Positions 1 to 9,221 of a DNA stretch of 64,000 nucleotides are shown here, piece after piece; the first letter of the stretch is position 1; every line of letters starts with the position of its first letter. The DNA comes from Opitutales bacterium (lineage in GTDB: Bacteria > Verrucomicrobiota > Verrucomicrobiia > Opitutales > UBA953), in the NCBI GenBank assembly GCA_017440935.1, contig JAFSAO010000004.1, positions 16,040 through 80,039 on the forward strand, written 5' to 3'. Both the position numbers and the translations under genes were made by a program. The notes under the pieces are model-generated. The model made no database searches, was not told the DNA's origin, and worked only from the letters and a program-made list of their open reading frames with translations.

Positions 1-1410
1 GACGAAAAAAACAAGCAGCTCCAGCGCATTTACGGTGTGGCGTTCCCGTCCAAAGCCGAGCTCGACGAGTATTTGCACAATCTTGAAGAAGCGAAAAAAC
101 GCGACCACCGCAAACTCGGCAAGGAACTGAAACTTTTCACCATCGACGATTCCGTCGGGCAGGGCTTGGTGCTTTGGACGCCGAACGGCTCCGTTATTCG
201 CCAAGAACTTCAAACCTTCATCGGCGAAGAACTTTTCCGTCAGGGCTACAGCCAGGTTTTCACCCCGAACATCGGAAATCTCGACCTTTTCCGCACATCC
301 GGGCACTTCCCGTATTACCGCGAATCGCAATTCACCCCGGTTATCGATCAGGAACAAATCGATGCGCTTGCCGCAGAAGGCAAAACCTGCGCGGATCTTT
401 CGGATTTGCTCAACGCGGGAACGCTCGACGGCTTCCTGCTCAAGCCGATGAACTGTCCGTTCCACGTCAAACTTTACGCGTCTCAACCGCATTCCTACCG
501 AGAGCTTCCCGTGCGCCTTGCCGAGTTCGGCACCGTTTACCGCTGGGAACAATCCGGCGAACTCAACGGGTTGACCCGCGTGCGCGGTTTTACGCAGGAC
601 GACGGACACATTTTCTGCACCGAGGACCAAATCCACCAGGAAGTTTGTTCCTGCCTTGAGCTCGTGAACATCATTCTGACGACGCTCGGCATGAAAGATT
701 ATTCCGTGCGCGTCGGCTTGCGCGATCCCGAATCCGATAAATACATCGGCAAGGACGAAAATTGGGAACGTGCCGAAAATGCCTGCCGCGCGGCGGCTGC
801 GACGCTCGGTGTTCCCGTGGTCGAAGAAAAGGGCGAGGCAGCATTTTACGGACCGAAAATCGACTTCGTCGTTAAAGACACGCTCGGGCGCGGCTGGCAA
901 CTCGGCACCGTGCAGGTCGATTTCAACCTGCCGGAACGCTTTGATTTAACTTACACGGCTTCGGATAACACACCGCGCCGCCCGGTCATGATTCACCGCG
1001 CGCCGTTCGGTTCGCTCGAACGCTTTGTCGGGATTCTGATTGAACATTTTGCGGGCGATTTCCCGACGTGGCTCGCGCCGGAACAGGTGCGCGTTCTGCC
1101 GCTTAACGACGGGCTTGTCGACCACGCGAAAAACGTCGTCGCCGAGCTCCGTAAATTGCGAATCCGCGCCACGGTGGACGAGCATTCCGACAAGCTCGGA
1201 GCGAAAATTCGCCGCGCCGAGCTCGACAAGGTGCCGCACATGCTCGTCATCGGAGCCAAGGAAATGGAAGCCGGCTTGGTCAACGTGCGTTCCCGCGCGG
1301 ATAAATCTCTCGAAGGCTCATGCACGTTGCAGGAGTTTATCGATAAGCTGATGCCGCTCATCCGCGAACGCCGGCTCTCGCCCGATGCTCCTCTCGCAAA
1401 GAAAGTTTAA
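1..1410 (+). CDS. thrS: Threonyl-tRNA synthetase, C-terminal part (5' end outside window)
   Basis: Class II aminoacyl-tRNA synthetase that charges tRNA-Thr. The frame is open from base 1, and its first residues (LQRIYG) match the end of the ThrRS editing region, so the TGS and most of the SAD domain lie upstream; an internal GTG at 37 is not the start. The catalytic core is complete. It has the zinc-binding Cys in LKPMNCPFH (near nt 450), a motif 2 segment ending DDGHIF (near nt 600, second zinc ligand) and IHRAPFGSLERF (near nt 990, third zinc ligand and motif 3). The anticodon-binding domain (LAPEQVRVLPL onward) closes the protein. The frame shows no damage. It is followed by thyA after 64 bases. 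Confidence 0.97.
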   Translation, partial: DEKNKQLQRIYGVAFPSKAELDEYLHNLEEAKKRDHRKLGKELKLFTIDDSVGQGLVLWTPNGSVIRQELQTFIGEELFRQGYSQVFTPNIGNLDLFRTSGHFPYYRESQFTPVIDQEQIDALAAEGKTCADLSDLLNAGTLDGFLLKPMNCPFHVKLYASQPHSYRELPVRLAEFGTVYRWEQSGELNGLTRVRGFTQDDGHIFCTEDQIHQEVCSCLELVNIILTTLGMKDYSVRVGLRDPESDKYIGKDENWERAENACRAAAATLGVPVVEEKGEAAFYGPKIDFVVKDTLGRGWQLGTVQVDFNLPERFDLTYTASDNTPRRPVMIHRAPFGSLERFVGILIEHFAGDFPTWLAPEQVRVLPLNDGLVDHAKNVVAELRKLRIRATVDEHSDKLGAKIRRAELDKVPHMLVIGAKEMEAGLVNVRSRADKSLEGSCTLQEFIDKLMPLIRERRLSPDAPLAKKV

Positions 1411-1474
1411 TGACGGGTGTTTTTAAAGCTTAAAGGATGGGGTGAAAAACGCCTCTTTAATCTTTCTTCTCGAA

Positions 1475-2320
1475 ATGAAAGCCTACTTAGACCTTCTTCG
1501 AAACGTTTTTGAAAACGGTGAAACCCGTAGCGACCGCACGGGGGTAGGCACGCGCGGAATTTTCGGCGCGCAAATGCGTTTCGATTTGTCGAAAGGCTTC
1601 CCGCTCGTTACGACGAAAAAAGTCCACACGCGTTCCATTATTCAGGAACTGCTTTGGTTCATCGGCGGACACACAAACAATGCGTGGTTGCGGGAACGCG
1701 GCGTCACGATTTGGGACGAATGGAGCACTGCCGAGCAGTGCGCACGCTTCGGACGCCAAGAAGGCGACCTCGGTCCGATTTACGGACACCAATGGCGCAA
1801 TTTCGGCGCAACGAAAAATCCCGACGGCTCCTTCGCGCGCGACGGCGTTGACCAAATCTCCAATCTCATCGCCGAAATCAAACGCAATCCCGCGTCGCGT
1901 CGCCTCATCGTTTCCGGCTGGAATCCCGGCGAAGCTGACAAAGTGGCGCTCCCGCCGTGCCACACGCTGTTTCAATTTTACGTCGGCGGGAACGGTAAAC
2001 TGAGCTGCCAACTCTACCAACGTAGCGCGGATTTGTTCCTCGGCGTGCCGTTCAATATCGCGAGCTACGCGCTTTTTACGCACATGATCGCGCAGGTCTG
2101 CGGACTCGGCGTCGGCGATTTCGTTCACACTTTCGGCGATGCGCACATTTACAGCAACCACTTCGAGCAGGTAAACCGCCAGCTTTCCCGCGAGCCGCGC
2201 GCGCTCCCGTCCCTGAAGCTCAATCCCGACGTGAAAGACATTTTTGCGTTCCGCTACGAAGATATTTCCATCGAAAATTACGATCCGCATCCGGGCATCA
2301 AAGCCCCCGTCGCCGTTTAA
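1475..2320 (+). CDS. thyA: Thymidylate synthase
   Basis: Methylates dUMP to dTMP using methylene-tetrahydrofolate, giving dihydrofolate, which the next gene product recycles. The 281-residue protein is close to the usual ThyA length. The ATG at 1475 was chosen over an upstream in-frame GTG (1442) because [11 protein letters not shown] aligns with the family N-terminus. Visible landmarks are SDRTGVGT (folate/phosphate site), the catalytic Cys in [23 protein letters not shown] and HIYSNH. The gene is separated from folA by a palindromic repeat, so the two may still be cotranscribed. The family assignment is secure. Confidence 0.97.
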   Translation: MKAYLDLLRNVFENGETRSDRTGVGTRGIFGAQMRFDLSKGFPLVTTKKVHTRSIIQELLWFIGGHTNNAWLRERGVTIWDEWSTAEQCARFGRQEGDLGPIYGHQWRNFGATKNPDGSFARDGVDQISNLIAEIKRNPASRRLIVSGWNPGEADKVALPPCHTLFQFYVGGNGKLSCQLYQRSADLFLGVPFNIASYALFTHMIAQVCGLGVGDFVHTFGDAHIYSNHFEQVNRQLSREPRALPSLKLNPDVKDIFAFRYEDISIENYDPHPGIKAPVAV

Positions 2321-2325
2321 TTTTT

Positions 2326-2422
2326 AGTGAATAGCTAATAATGAATAGTGAATAATTTCGTCTTAAAAATTTTGCTTCCGGCAAAATTAAACACTGCGTT
2401 ATTCACTATTCACTGTTCGTTA
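2326..2422. repeat. Intergenic palindromic repeat, family A, copy 1
   Basis: About 95 bases built from GTGAATA/TATTCAC words with an inner inverted pair (TTTTGC...GCAAAA). It matches, in inverted orientation, copies at 49451-49553 and 51403-51510. The shared words are CGAACAGTGAATA, AACGCAGTG and the TTTTGCC stem. It fills the thyA-folA gap and has no coding potential of its own. Confidence 0.75.
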
Positions 2423-2437
2423 ATTTTTCCCAAGAAA

Positions 2438-2959
2438 ATGCGTCTCGCTTCTGAAAGTTTTTCCCGCCCGCTCACAGCCATCGCCGCGATGGCGAAAAAT
2501 CGCGTTATCGGCAACGGGAACGCGATTCCCTGGCACGTTCCCAAGGATTTTAAATTTTTCAAACAAACGACGATGGGCGGCATTTTGCTGATGGGACGCA
2601 AAACCTACGAATCCATCGGGCGACCGCTTCCCGGGCGCATCACCGCTGTGCTTTCCCGCGCCGGAAAACTGCCTGCGGGAACGCCGCCGAGCGAAAACCT
2701 TTTTTGTATTCGCGAACTTTCCGAACTCGAAAATATCGCGCCGGAGAAGAAAATTTTCGTCGCCGGCGGAGCTGAAATTTATCACCAACTTTTGCCGCTT
2801 TGTTCGGAAATTTTTCTGACAACGATTGATGCCGAACCTGACGGAGACGCGTTTTTCCCGCCGTTTGAAGAAAATTTCGACGCGGGAACGGAACTGCTCC
2901 GCGGCGAAAATTTCGTCATTCGAAAATTCGTAAGGCGGGATGCGTCAAAAAATGCGTAG
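2438..2959 (+). CDS. folA: Dihydrofolate reductase
   Basis: Reduces dihydrofolate to tetrahydrofolate with NADPH and partners with the upstream thymidylate synthase. The start is the ATG at 2438. An upstream GTG at 2348 would only add residues read through the palindromic repeat. After a short N-terminal lead the canonical pattern follows: LTAIAAMAKNRVIGNGNAIPWHVPKD, with the substrate-binding Asp in the PKD segment, then GRKTYESIGRPLPGR and VAGGAEIYHQLLP (NADPH loop). The protein has 173 residues, a normal DHFR size. Its last 20 bases overlap the next gene. Confidence 0.95.
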   Translation: MRLASESFSRPLTAIAAMAKNRVIGNGNAIPWHVPKDFKFFKQTTMGGILLMGRKTYESIGRPLPGRITAVLSRAGKLPAGTPPSENLFCIRELSELENIAPEKKIFVAGGAEIYHQLLPLCSEIFLTTIDAEPDGDAFFPPFEENFDAGTELLRGENFVIRKFVRRDASKNA

Positions 2960-3863
2960 CGCATTAAAAATTTGGTTTTTCTCCGCCGTTTTCGGTGCTT
3001 TCGCGTTGCCGGTTTTTGCGGAAACGGAAAATCCGGCGAGCGATTCCTCTGAGGCGGATGCGTTGATTTCCAAACGCGAAACCGAAACGTTAATTGCCGA
3101 ACTGACTGCGCTTGCCGAGCGCCGCGAAGCATTTTATGCGGAAGCCGAAACGCTTCCCCAAAACGAGAGTTCCCGCCGTGCCGCCGATATTGCCGCACGC
3201 TTTGAAAATCTTCTCGCACGTTTCCCGGATTCCGTTCCCGTGCTGTTTTTCTTCGCGGAATTTTTGCACGACGGCGGGGAAAATGAACGCGCGGAAAAGT
3301 TGCTTCTGAAAGCGGAACAGCTGGACGAAACATTTGCTCCCGCGCAATTTTTGCTCGCCGAAATTCTCGCCGCGCGCGGCGCGGCGACGGAAGCGTTCCC
3401 GCGTTTTCGGCGCGGTTTTTCCGAAAATCCGGACGCGGAAAGCGTCGCAGTTTACGGCGAATTTTTGTGCGATCATCGCGACGCTTTGCTCGCGGGAAAA
3501 TGTTTCCCGACGCGTGCAGAGCTGGACGAAAATATGCAACGCGTATTTTTTCTTGCCGCATTTCTTTCCGATGGAAATCCGGATTATTGTTGGCGTGCAG
3601 CGGAATCGTTTTACGATGTCGAAAATCCGGATTGGGATTGGGCGTTGGCGATGTGGGATTCGATAGCGCGTTTGCCCGCCGTGGAAAAATCGCCGGAATT
3701 GCTTGCAGCCGCGACGCTTCACCGCGCGCGCGTGCTTGCCGAGCTCGGGCGTATCGACGAAGCAAATACGCTGTTGCGCGAAACGGTCGGCGTTCCCGCG
3801 CTGGAGCGTTCCCGCAGGCTGGTTTTTGAAGTCATTAAACGCAAAAGAGAAGAGGGAAATTAA
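2940..3863 (+). CDS. Secreted TPR-like protein of unknown function
   Basis: A 307-residue protein with an N-terminal signal peptide (basic MRQKMRSALK, then a hydrophobic run ending PVFAET). The rest is helical and Ala/Glu-rich. Segments such as RAEKLLLKAEQLDETFAPAQ, followed by LLAEILAARGAATEAFPRF, resemble tetratricopeptide repeats. It starts inside the end of folA and its stop overlaps the ATG of the next gene (TAATG), so it is probably translationally coupled in a folA / TPR / protease operon. TPR proteins usually scaffold other proteins; the partner cannot be told here. An alternative ATG lies at 2952. Confidence 0.8.
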   Translation: MRQKMRSALKIWFFSAVFGAFALPVFAETENPASDSSEADALISKRETETLIAELTALAERREAFYAEAETLPQNESSRRAADIAARFENLLARFPDSVPVLFFFAEFLHDGGENERAEKLLLKAEQLDETFAPAQFLLAEILAARGAATEAFPRFRRGFSENPDAESVAVYGEFLCDHRDALLAGKCFPTRAELDENMQRVFFLAAFLSDGNPDYCWRAAESFYDVENPDWDWALAMWDSIARLPAVEKSPELLAAATLHRARVLAELGRIDEANTLLRETVGVPALERSRRLVFEVIKRKREEGN

Positions 3864-4555
3864 TGGAATCTTTGGAGCTGCTGAGATGGGCTGTGATTCA
3901 GTTTATCGTTCTTGTGCTGTGTATTTCGCTTCACGAATTCGGGCACGCGTGGACGGCGGATAAGCGCGGCGACACGCTTCCGCGTGCGCAGGGACGCGTG
4001 ACGCTCAATCCCGTTGCGCACATTGATCCGATCGGCACGCTTGCGATTCCGGGAATGATGATTTTTCTTCCGCTGTTGTTCGGCGGGCTTCCGTTCGGGC
4101 TCATCGGTTGGGGAAAACCCGTGCAGGTTTCTCTCAATAATTCAAAGACGCGTCGTCTCGACGATATTTTGATAACGCTTTCCGGTCCGGGAATGAATTT
4201 CCTGCTCGCGCTGGTCGGAGCCGTAATCTTCGGCGTGCTTTGGGGAATGAATTCGGAAATGATTCCGGAAACGGTTTACGATTTTTTCCTCATGTTCGTT
4301 ATGGTGAATTGCAGTTTGGCGGTGTTTAACCTGATTCCGCTTCCGCCGCTCGACGGTTCCCGCGTGTTGCGCTACGCTGTCGGAATGGCTGAGGAAACGT
4401 TTAATAAAATCGCGCGAAACGCGTGGTGGATTTTGCTTCTCGCCATCAACATTCCGCCGGAGAATCCTCTTCTCGGCATGATTTTTCGCCCCGTGGTGGA
4501 GTTCGTCGCACGCGGTTTTCTGAGCGTGAGCCAACTCATTTCCGGATTGTTTTAG
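3863..4555 (+). CDS. Site-2 protease family (M50) membrane metalloprotease
   Basis: An intramembrane zinc protease of 230 residues. The zinc motif HEFGH sits near residues 23-27 inside a hydrophobic segment. The third ligand motif appears as FNLIPLPPLDGSR near residue 160. At least four hydrophobic stretches follow the short family layout (YwhC/SpoIVFB-like) without a PDZ domain, unlike RseP. Its start overlaps the stop of the TPR-like gene. Family members cut membrane-bound regulators or signal peptides; the substrate here is unknown. One hypothesis is the membrane anti-sigma candidate at 18232, but nothing in the sequence links them. Confidence 0.9.
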   Translation: MESLELLRWAVIQFIVLVLCISLHEFGHAWTADKRGDTLPRAQGRVTLNPVAHIDPIGTLAIPGMMIFLPLLFGGLPFGLIGWGKPVQVSLNNSKTRRLDDILITLSGPGMNFLLALVGAVIFGVLWGMNSEMIPETVYDFFLMFVMVNCSLAVFNLIPLPPLDGSRVLRYAVGMAEETFNKIARNAWWILLLAINIPPENPLLGMIFRPVVEFVARGFLSVSQLISGLF

Positions 4556-4565
4556 CGCAACGGTT

Positions 4566-5579
4566 TCAGGCGTCGAGATTCACTTTGGTTGAAACGAAAT
4601 GCTCGTAGGCGCGCGCGTCTGCGAGGCGGCGGGAAAGCTCCGGGTTTTCCGTGCCGGAGACGATTTTTGCGATACGCGAAATTCGGGTTTTCGGGAAGTT
4701 TTCGCGCCAGCTTTTTTCAAAAAAATCGGTCTGCGTTCCCGCGACGGCGATGAGCAGTTCATAGTCTTCGCCGTCGCAAAATGCACGGCGGATTAAATTC
4801 CCGCCAAGCGTGCGAGCATCGTCGGAAACCGGAATCGCGTCGAAGTCAAACTCGGCGTGTGTTCCCGCAGGCAAGAGCGTCGCGTGGTCTTTGAGAAGCC
4901 CGTCGGTAACGTCAATACACGCGCGCACGGTGCCTTCGGTCAGGGCGGCGAGAAAACGTCCTTCGGCTATGCGCGGGCAAAAGTCGAAATGTTTTTTCAA
5001 AATGCTACCGCCGAGCGTTCCCGTGACATAGAGAAAATCGCCTTCGCGCGCGCCCGTGCGCAGGAGCGGATTTTCGGAAAATCCGGTAAGCGCAAGCGTC
5101 GCGGAAAAAAATTGAGCTGCGGGAGCCGAAGCGACATCGCCGCCGGAAAGTTCCACGTGATATTCCGCACACGCCTCGGCGACACCGCGCAGAAATCGTT
5201 CGAGCCACGCGGCGGAAACGTCTCCGCTCATGACGAGGGCGAGCACGGCATCGGCGGGAACGCCGCCCATTGCCGCAATGTCGCTCACGTTGCGGCGAAT
5301 CAGCTTTTTCCCGGTATCTTCCGGCGAAACGCTTTCGTCAAAATGTTTGGAAAAAATGACGCTGTCGGTGGTGACAAGGCGCTTGGGCGTTCCCGCAATT
5401 TTTGCGGGAAAACTTTCCGGAAGTGCGGGAAGAACCGCGCAATCGTCACCGATCCCGCGCGGCGCGGGCGGCGAGATTTTGTCAAACGCGGCGCGAATGC
5501 GTTCGATAATTTTTATTTCGCCGAGTGCGGCGATGCCCGTCGTAACGTCTTCCGTAAAAGGAAAATACTTTTTTTCCAT
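4566..5579 (-). CDS. thiL: Thiamine-monophosphate kinase
   Basis: Phosphorylates thiamine monophosphate to the active cofactor thiamine diphosphate. The 337-residue protein shows the ThiL/PurM-like pattern: an N-terminal GIGDDCAVL metal/ATP site, TTDSVIFSKHF, the segment RRNVSDIAAMGG, VELSGGDV, and a late CIDVTDGLLKD followed by FCDGEDYELL. It lies convergent to the M50 protease (gap 10 bases) and about 75 bases from the sulfatase gene, with which it shares direction. I see no TPP riboswitch in front of it and no other thi genes in the window. Confidence 0.95.
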   Translation of the reverse strand: MEKKYFPFTEDVTTGIAALGEIKIIERIRAAFDKISPPAPRGIGDDCAVLPALPESFPAKIAGTPKRLVTTDSVIFSKHFDESVSPEDTGKKLIRRNVSDIAAMGGVPADAVLALVMSGDVSAAWLERFLRGVAEACAEYHVELSGGDVASAPAAQFFSATLALTGFSENPLLRTGAREGDFLYVTGTLGGSILKKHFDFCPRIAEGRFLAALTEGTVRACIDVTDGLLKDHATLLPAGTHAEFDFDAIPVSDDARTLGGNLIRRAFCDGEDYELLIAVAGTQTDFFEKSWRENFPKTRISRIAKIVSGTENPELSRRLADARAYEHFVSTKVNLDA

Positions 5580-5655
5580 GGGGGAATCTTAATACGTCCC
5601 CGCGCTTTTTTTAACCACAAAGGAACGGGAGTAAAAGAGGTTTTGGAATTTGCGT

Positions 5656-7620
5656 TTATTTGCGTTCGGTTAGGGTTTCTTTTTCAAAGTAGAACCAGGC
5701 GAGGGCGCGCCATGCGTCGATGAGCGCTTCGCGGCGCGCGGCGGTTTCTTCGGAAACACGTTCGCCGTAATGGACTTTCGCGTTCCCGTAGAGCGAGCCT
5801 CCGTTTTTGTGAAGAACGACTCCCGCGCCGAGCGCACATTCGCGGGAACGGGCTTTTTCCGAAAAGAGGTTTTCACCGAAGCTCGGATAGACAAATCCTT
5901 CCGGCGCGCAGAGAGAAAGTAGCGTCGGAACGATGTCTGCGTGCGTTCCGAAGGGAAGTTGCGTTCCCGCGGGAATGTCTTTCCCGACAATGACGAAAGG
6001 CACTTGTGTCCGTTCGTCGAGCGTAGGCGTTTTGCTCGGGAAATGTCGGGAAAAATGGTCTCCGGTGACGGCGATAATCGCGTGCGGATCTTCGGCGGAA
6101 ACGCGGGCGACGAATTTTCCCAGCTCCCGGTCGGCGTATTTGAAGTGGGAAAACGTGTTGAGCGGAACGGAACCGTCGCTGATTTTTTCGATATTTCCCG
6201 AGAGATTTGCCGGGGCGTAACCGAGTTCTTTCAACGGCAAATTATACGGCGGATGATAAGATGCGCTCAAAATCAGCGTAAACACGGGCTCGTCTCCGTC
6301 TTTTCCCGCCAGATCCGCAAGATGTGAAAAAAGAAAACCGTCGGGAACACCCCATTCGCCTTTGTATTTTTCCGGACAGTTTTCGACGTCGCTCCCGAGG
6401 ACGATTTCGTCAAATCCCTGATCTCGCGCGTAGTCTTCAACGTGTTGCCAAAGCCCATAACCGCAATATGCGAAACGGGTTTTGTAGCCGAGAGAGCGGA
6501 AAATTTTTGCGGTGGCGGTCGGGAGCGCGCGGGCGCCGTTCGGGCGGTAGTTCTGCGCGACATCGATGTGCGGAATGCCCGACATAAGCGTCGTGAGCGT
6601 GAGCATTGTTCCGTGGGACGCGGAAGCAAAGTTGTCCGAAGACGCGCCGGCATTTTCCAATGCGCGCAGAGTGTCGCACAAATCGTTCCCGGCGTATTTT
6701 TCCCGCATCGGCCAGCGGTCGTAGCTTTCCATGACGAAAAGATAGATTCGGCGCGGACGCGGGGCGGACGGGAACGCGCGCTCATTTTTCTTTAAAATCA
6801 AATCGTAAATCGTTTCCGCCGTTCCCGCGCGTTCTCCGTAAATTAACGTAGCCTGTTGCCGGATGTCTTTCACGAATTCCGGTTGTTTGCCGCCGTTAGA
6901 AATTTTCCACGAATCGATTGCCGCGTGTTTGAGCGCGAACGCAGGATTGAGCACGAGTTTGTTGACGGCGTCGTTTTCGCAAACGGCAGCATCACGCAGA
7001 CGTGGCGGACGCCGGGAAACGCCGCCCCGATAACAGATGACGGCGATGATAAAAAATGCCGGAAAAACAACGAGGGCGGTTTTGAGGTTGCGGTTCCTTC
7101 GGGCGACAAAGCGAAATACGCGTTTTGCCAGAAAATTTATTCCGAAAACCCAAATTCCGGTTGCGGCGAGTGCCGCCGTCAGGTAGCGCCCCCAGTGATA
7201 TTCCTCCGCGATGGTGCCGAAAATCGCGTTGGCGTCGTCGTTCACCACGCCGAGGACCCAAATGTTGAATTGGTCGCGATATTCGCAGAAGAACCCGAAA
7301 TTAACGATTTCAATCAGGATAAAAATTATACCGAAAATGTAGGTGAGCACCGTTCCCGTGCGCAGAAAAACATTTTTCCGGCGCGGGAACGCAAGGGCGC
7401 AAAGCCAGCAGAAAAGAATCGGAGCGGAAAAATAGGCGGCAACCATGAGGTCGAAGCGTAACGCCACGCACCATGCTTCCCAGGTTTCCGCCATGAAAAA
7501 ATCAATTCCGGCGGCAAATTTCCAAAGAACGATTCGACCGATTACTGATAGAATTAAAATACAGGCGGCGCACAAAATCCAAAGTGCGAAAAAATACGAG
7601 CTGCGTCGAAAAAGACCCAT
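5656..7620 (-). CDS. LTA synthase-like membrane sulfatase/phosphoglycerol transferase
   Basis: A polytopic membrane enzyme of about 654 residues. The N-terminal third holds five hydrophobic helices. The rest is an alkaline phosphatase/sulfatase fold with YLFVMESYDRWP (metal-binding Glu), SHGTMLTLTTLMSG with the candidate nucleophile Thr, FTLILSASYHPPY and VTGDHFSRHF (metal-binding Asp-His). This is the layout of LtaS/MdoB-type enzymes, which transfer phosphoglycerol or phosphoethanolamine to envelope glycans. The true substrate in a Gram-negative-like cell is unknown. The start is set at the ATG at 7620 (MGLFRR); an in-frame TTG at 7656 would add 12 residues without a clear ribosome site. Confidence 0.88.
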   Translation of the reverse strand: MGLFRRSSYFFALWILCAACILILSVIGRIVLWKFAAGIDFFMAETWEAWCVALRFDLMVAAYFSAPILFCWLCALAFPRRKNVFLRTGTVLTYIFGIIFILIEIVNFGFFCEYRDQFNIWVLGVVNDDANAIFGTIAEEYHWGRYLTAALAATGIWVFGINFLAKRVFRFVARRNRNLKTALVVFPAFFIIAVICYRGGVSRRPPRLRDAAVCENDAVNKLVLNPAFALKHAAIDSWKISNGGKQPEFVKDIRQQATLIYGERAGTAETIYDLILKKNERAFPSAPRPRRIYLFVMESYDRWPMREKYAGNDLCDTLRALENAGASSDNFASASHGTMLTLTTLMSGIPHIDVAQNYRPNGARALPTATAKIFRSLGYKTRFAYCGYGLWQHVEDYARDQGFDEIVLGSDVENCPEKYKGEWGVPDGFLFSHLADLAGKDGDEPVFTLILSASYHPPYNLPLKELGYAPANLSGNIEKISDGSVPLNTFSHFKYADRELGKFVARVSAEDPHAIIAVTGDHFSRHFPSKTPTLDERTQVPFVIVGKDIPAGTQLPFGTHADIVPTLLSLCAPEGFVYPSFGENLFSEKARSRECALGAGVVLHKNGGSLYGNAKVHYGERVSEETAARREALIDAWRALAWFYFEKETLTERK

Positions 7621-7879
7621 GAGCGCGAATTTACGCTTCAAAAAAATCCCGCTCAAGTTTTAAAGTTTCGAAGGACCAAGCGAGGTTTCTAAACCACGGA
7701 ATTATTTTCAACGCAGAGAACTCAAAGTTTTTTAAGGATGCGAGAAAATCCTAATTCCTAATTTTTTACATCTTATGGGAGAAGCGACACTCCTGTCGCT
7801 TCCGCGTGACGCACGAAGTTTTTTGAACCACGGAACGCACGGAAAACACAGAATTACTTTCTTGGTTTGCTCTCGGATT

Positions 7880-7986
7880 TTTTCTTTTGTCCTTACAGGA
7901 CGAATTTTGTTTGTCCTCAGACCCAAGGCGCCGTTCGCGTTCCCGCGAACTTGCCGTTGGGCTATAATCCGAACGGCTTTCAGCCG
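7880..7986 (+). repeat. Dispersed intergenic repeat, family C, copy 1
   Basis: About 105 bases that reappear, inverted, at 36487-36593 with roughly nine in ten bases the same by eye. Both contain an inverted pair around CCTTACAGGACGAATTTTG, a block TTCGCG...CGCGAACTTGCCG and GGGCTATAATCCGAA followed by a GGCTTTCAGCC hairpin. Both copies lie in gene-poor DNA next to PEP-CTERM genes. No transposase is nearby, so it may be a non-autonomous element. Confidence 0.75.
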
Positions 7987-8377
7987 AAATTTTACGGGAA
8001 CAACAAAATCTCTCACGGAGACACGGAGTTTAGATGGGAATGAAGCTCTCCTGACCTTCATCATTGCGGGAACGAAATAGCGTTCCCGCGAAAATTCGTC
8101 CGTCGCGCGGGGAAGACAAGAATGTCTTCCCTTCCATTTTTCCGGGTAAAAACACACGCTGAAAGCAAACCAATAACATAGCTTGGGGCAAGCGAGCGAA
8201 AGTGAGTCGCCGCTCCAGAAGTTCAGTAATTCCGCGCCGCGAATGGAGCATTGACTTTTTTTTTGGGGGGGGGGTGGAGAAGCGGTTTCCAAACCGCTTC
8301 CACGGGAACGCGCAAAGTTTCTAACCACACGGAATTATTTTCAACACCAAGATTTTTTCGGATTTCGTGAAAAAGTG

Positions 8378-8428
8378 CTTGCAGAGGCAGTTTTTTTTTT
8401 TGCGAGAATCAAAATAAGAAATTGAGCC
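8378..8428 (+). promoter_or_regulatory. T-tract leader element shared by two PEP-CTERM genes, copy 1
   Basis: An 11-base T run (8391-8401) followed by TGCGAGAATC, AAAAT and GAAATTG words. The same order, with a 10-base T run, occurs at 35144-35182. The T run ends 96 bases before this ATG and 98 bases before the other. The run is preceded by CTTGCA, a possible -35 hexamer. No good -10 is visible, so the exact promoter is not assigned. Confidence 0.45.
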
Positions 8429-8496
8429 ATATTTGACGGGAACGGTTTTCGTCGGACTCGAATTTTTCTTTTTCAACAACAAACAAACATCTGATA

Positions 8497-9192
8497 ATGA
8501 AAAGATATATCACGATTGCTGCACTCCTCGCCGCAGGAACAGCTTTTGCTAACGCGGATTCGTTGACATTGACGGCTCCCTCTAATGCCCAGCTCGAAAG
8601 TGGCAATGGGTATATTGCGTGGGAGGGGGCTGAATTGACTTTAGAAAGTTGGTCTTTGTCGTTTACTCTCATCGATGTTGCTCTTGCCGACGATCAAGCG
8701 GTGTTCTCCACCACCAAGCAGGGCGGCGGGGGCGCAACCGGCTATGTTTTGAAAACGCAAGCTGACGGTGGGATTGCTCTCAGCGAAACAGATCTCGTTA
8801 TCGAGAATGTTTTAACCGCCGGTCAAAAGAGCAACGCGATTACAATTTCCTTTGTTGCGGACGTACTTGATGATGGTTCTTTCCAAGGAGGAACGTTTTC
8901 GTTGACTTATGGAGCTACGACCGTAAGTGAAAAGGTTTCGGGGCTTGCCGATCGTCCGGATGCTATTAATGGCGCGACTTCGTTGATTAATGGAGAGCAA
9001 ACGGGAGAGCAAACGGGATTTGGAACGGCAACATGGTCTTCTCGTTTTTGGACGAATGGCGGCTCTGAAAAAATTTATGATATTTCTGTCCAAAAGCTTA
9101 GTAACAACGTCATCCCCGAACCTTCGGCGTTCGGTATGCTTGCGGGACTTGGTGCGTTGGCGTTGGTAGTAGCGCGTCGCCGTCGCAAATAA
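8497..9192 (+). CDS. PEP-CTERM sorted exported protein, small
   Basis: A 231-residue exported protein. It has an N-terminal signal peptide (MKRYITIAALLAAGTAFANA) and a Thr/Ser/Gly-rich body of likely beta structure (LamG-like in feel, not proven). The C-terminus is a PEP-CTERM signal: IPEPSAFGMLAGLGALALVV followed by ARRRRK. PEP-CTERM tails are recognised by exosortase, which is not encoded in this window. A poly-T leader precedes the gene and a motif-built terminator begins right after its stop. Function is probably in the envelope or extracellular matrix; nothing more specific can be said. Confidence 0.9.
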   Translation: MKRYITIAALLAAGTAFANADSLTLTAPSNAQLESGNGYIAWEGAELTLESWSLSFTLIDVALADDQAVFSTTKQGGGGATGYVLKTQADGGIALSETDLVIENVLTAGQKSNAITISFVADVLDDGSFQGGTFSLTYGATTVSEKVSGLADRPDAINGATSLINGEQTGEQTGFGTATWSSRFWTNGGSEKIYDISVQKLSNNVIPEPSAFGMLAGLGALALVVARRRRK

Positions 9193-9221
9193 TTTCTGTA
9201 ATATATTGATTCATATGATTG

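Larger units (their letters stand above)
7621..8496. other. Gene-free stretch with hairpins, a dispersed repeat and homopolymer runs
   Basis: No convincing gene. The longest open frame here (minus strand, 7732-8328) is low-complexity and shares its peptide with another repeat copy, so it is not accepted. The stretch holds three perfect hairpins: 7781-7802 (stem GAAGCGACA), 8111-8130 (stem GGAAGACA) and 8279-8300 (stem GAAGCGGTTT). It also has a repeat copy at 7880-7986, a T9 run directly followed by G10 (8256-8274), and an 11-base T tract (8391-8401) ahead of the next gene. Confidence 0.7.

Noticed and set aside
7732..8328. 198-codon minus-strand open frame in the gene-poor region
   Set aside because: It consists of repeat and hairpin sequence; part of its peptide recurs from the family C repeat at 36487.
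7621..8496. CRISPR-like array in the hairpin cluster
   Set aside because: The hairpins differ in sequence and spacing, and no cas gene is present.
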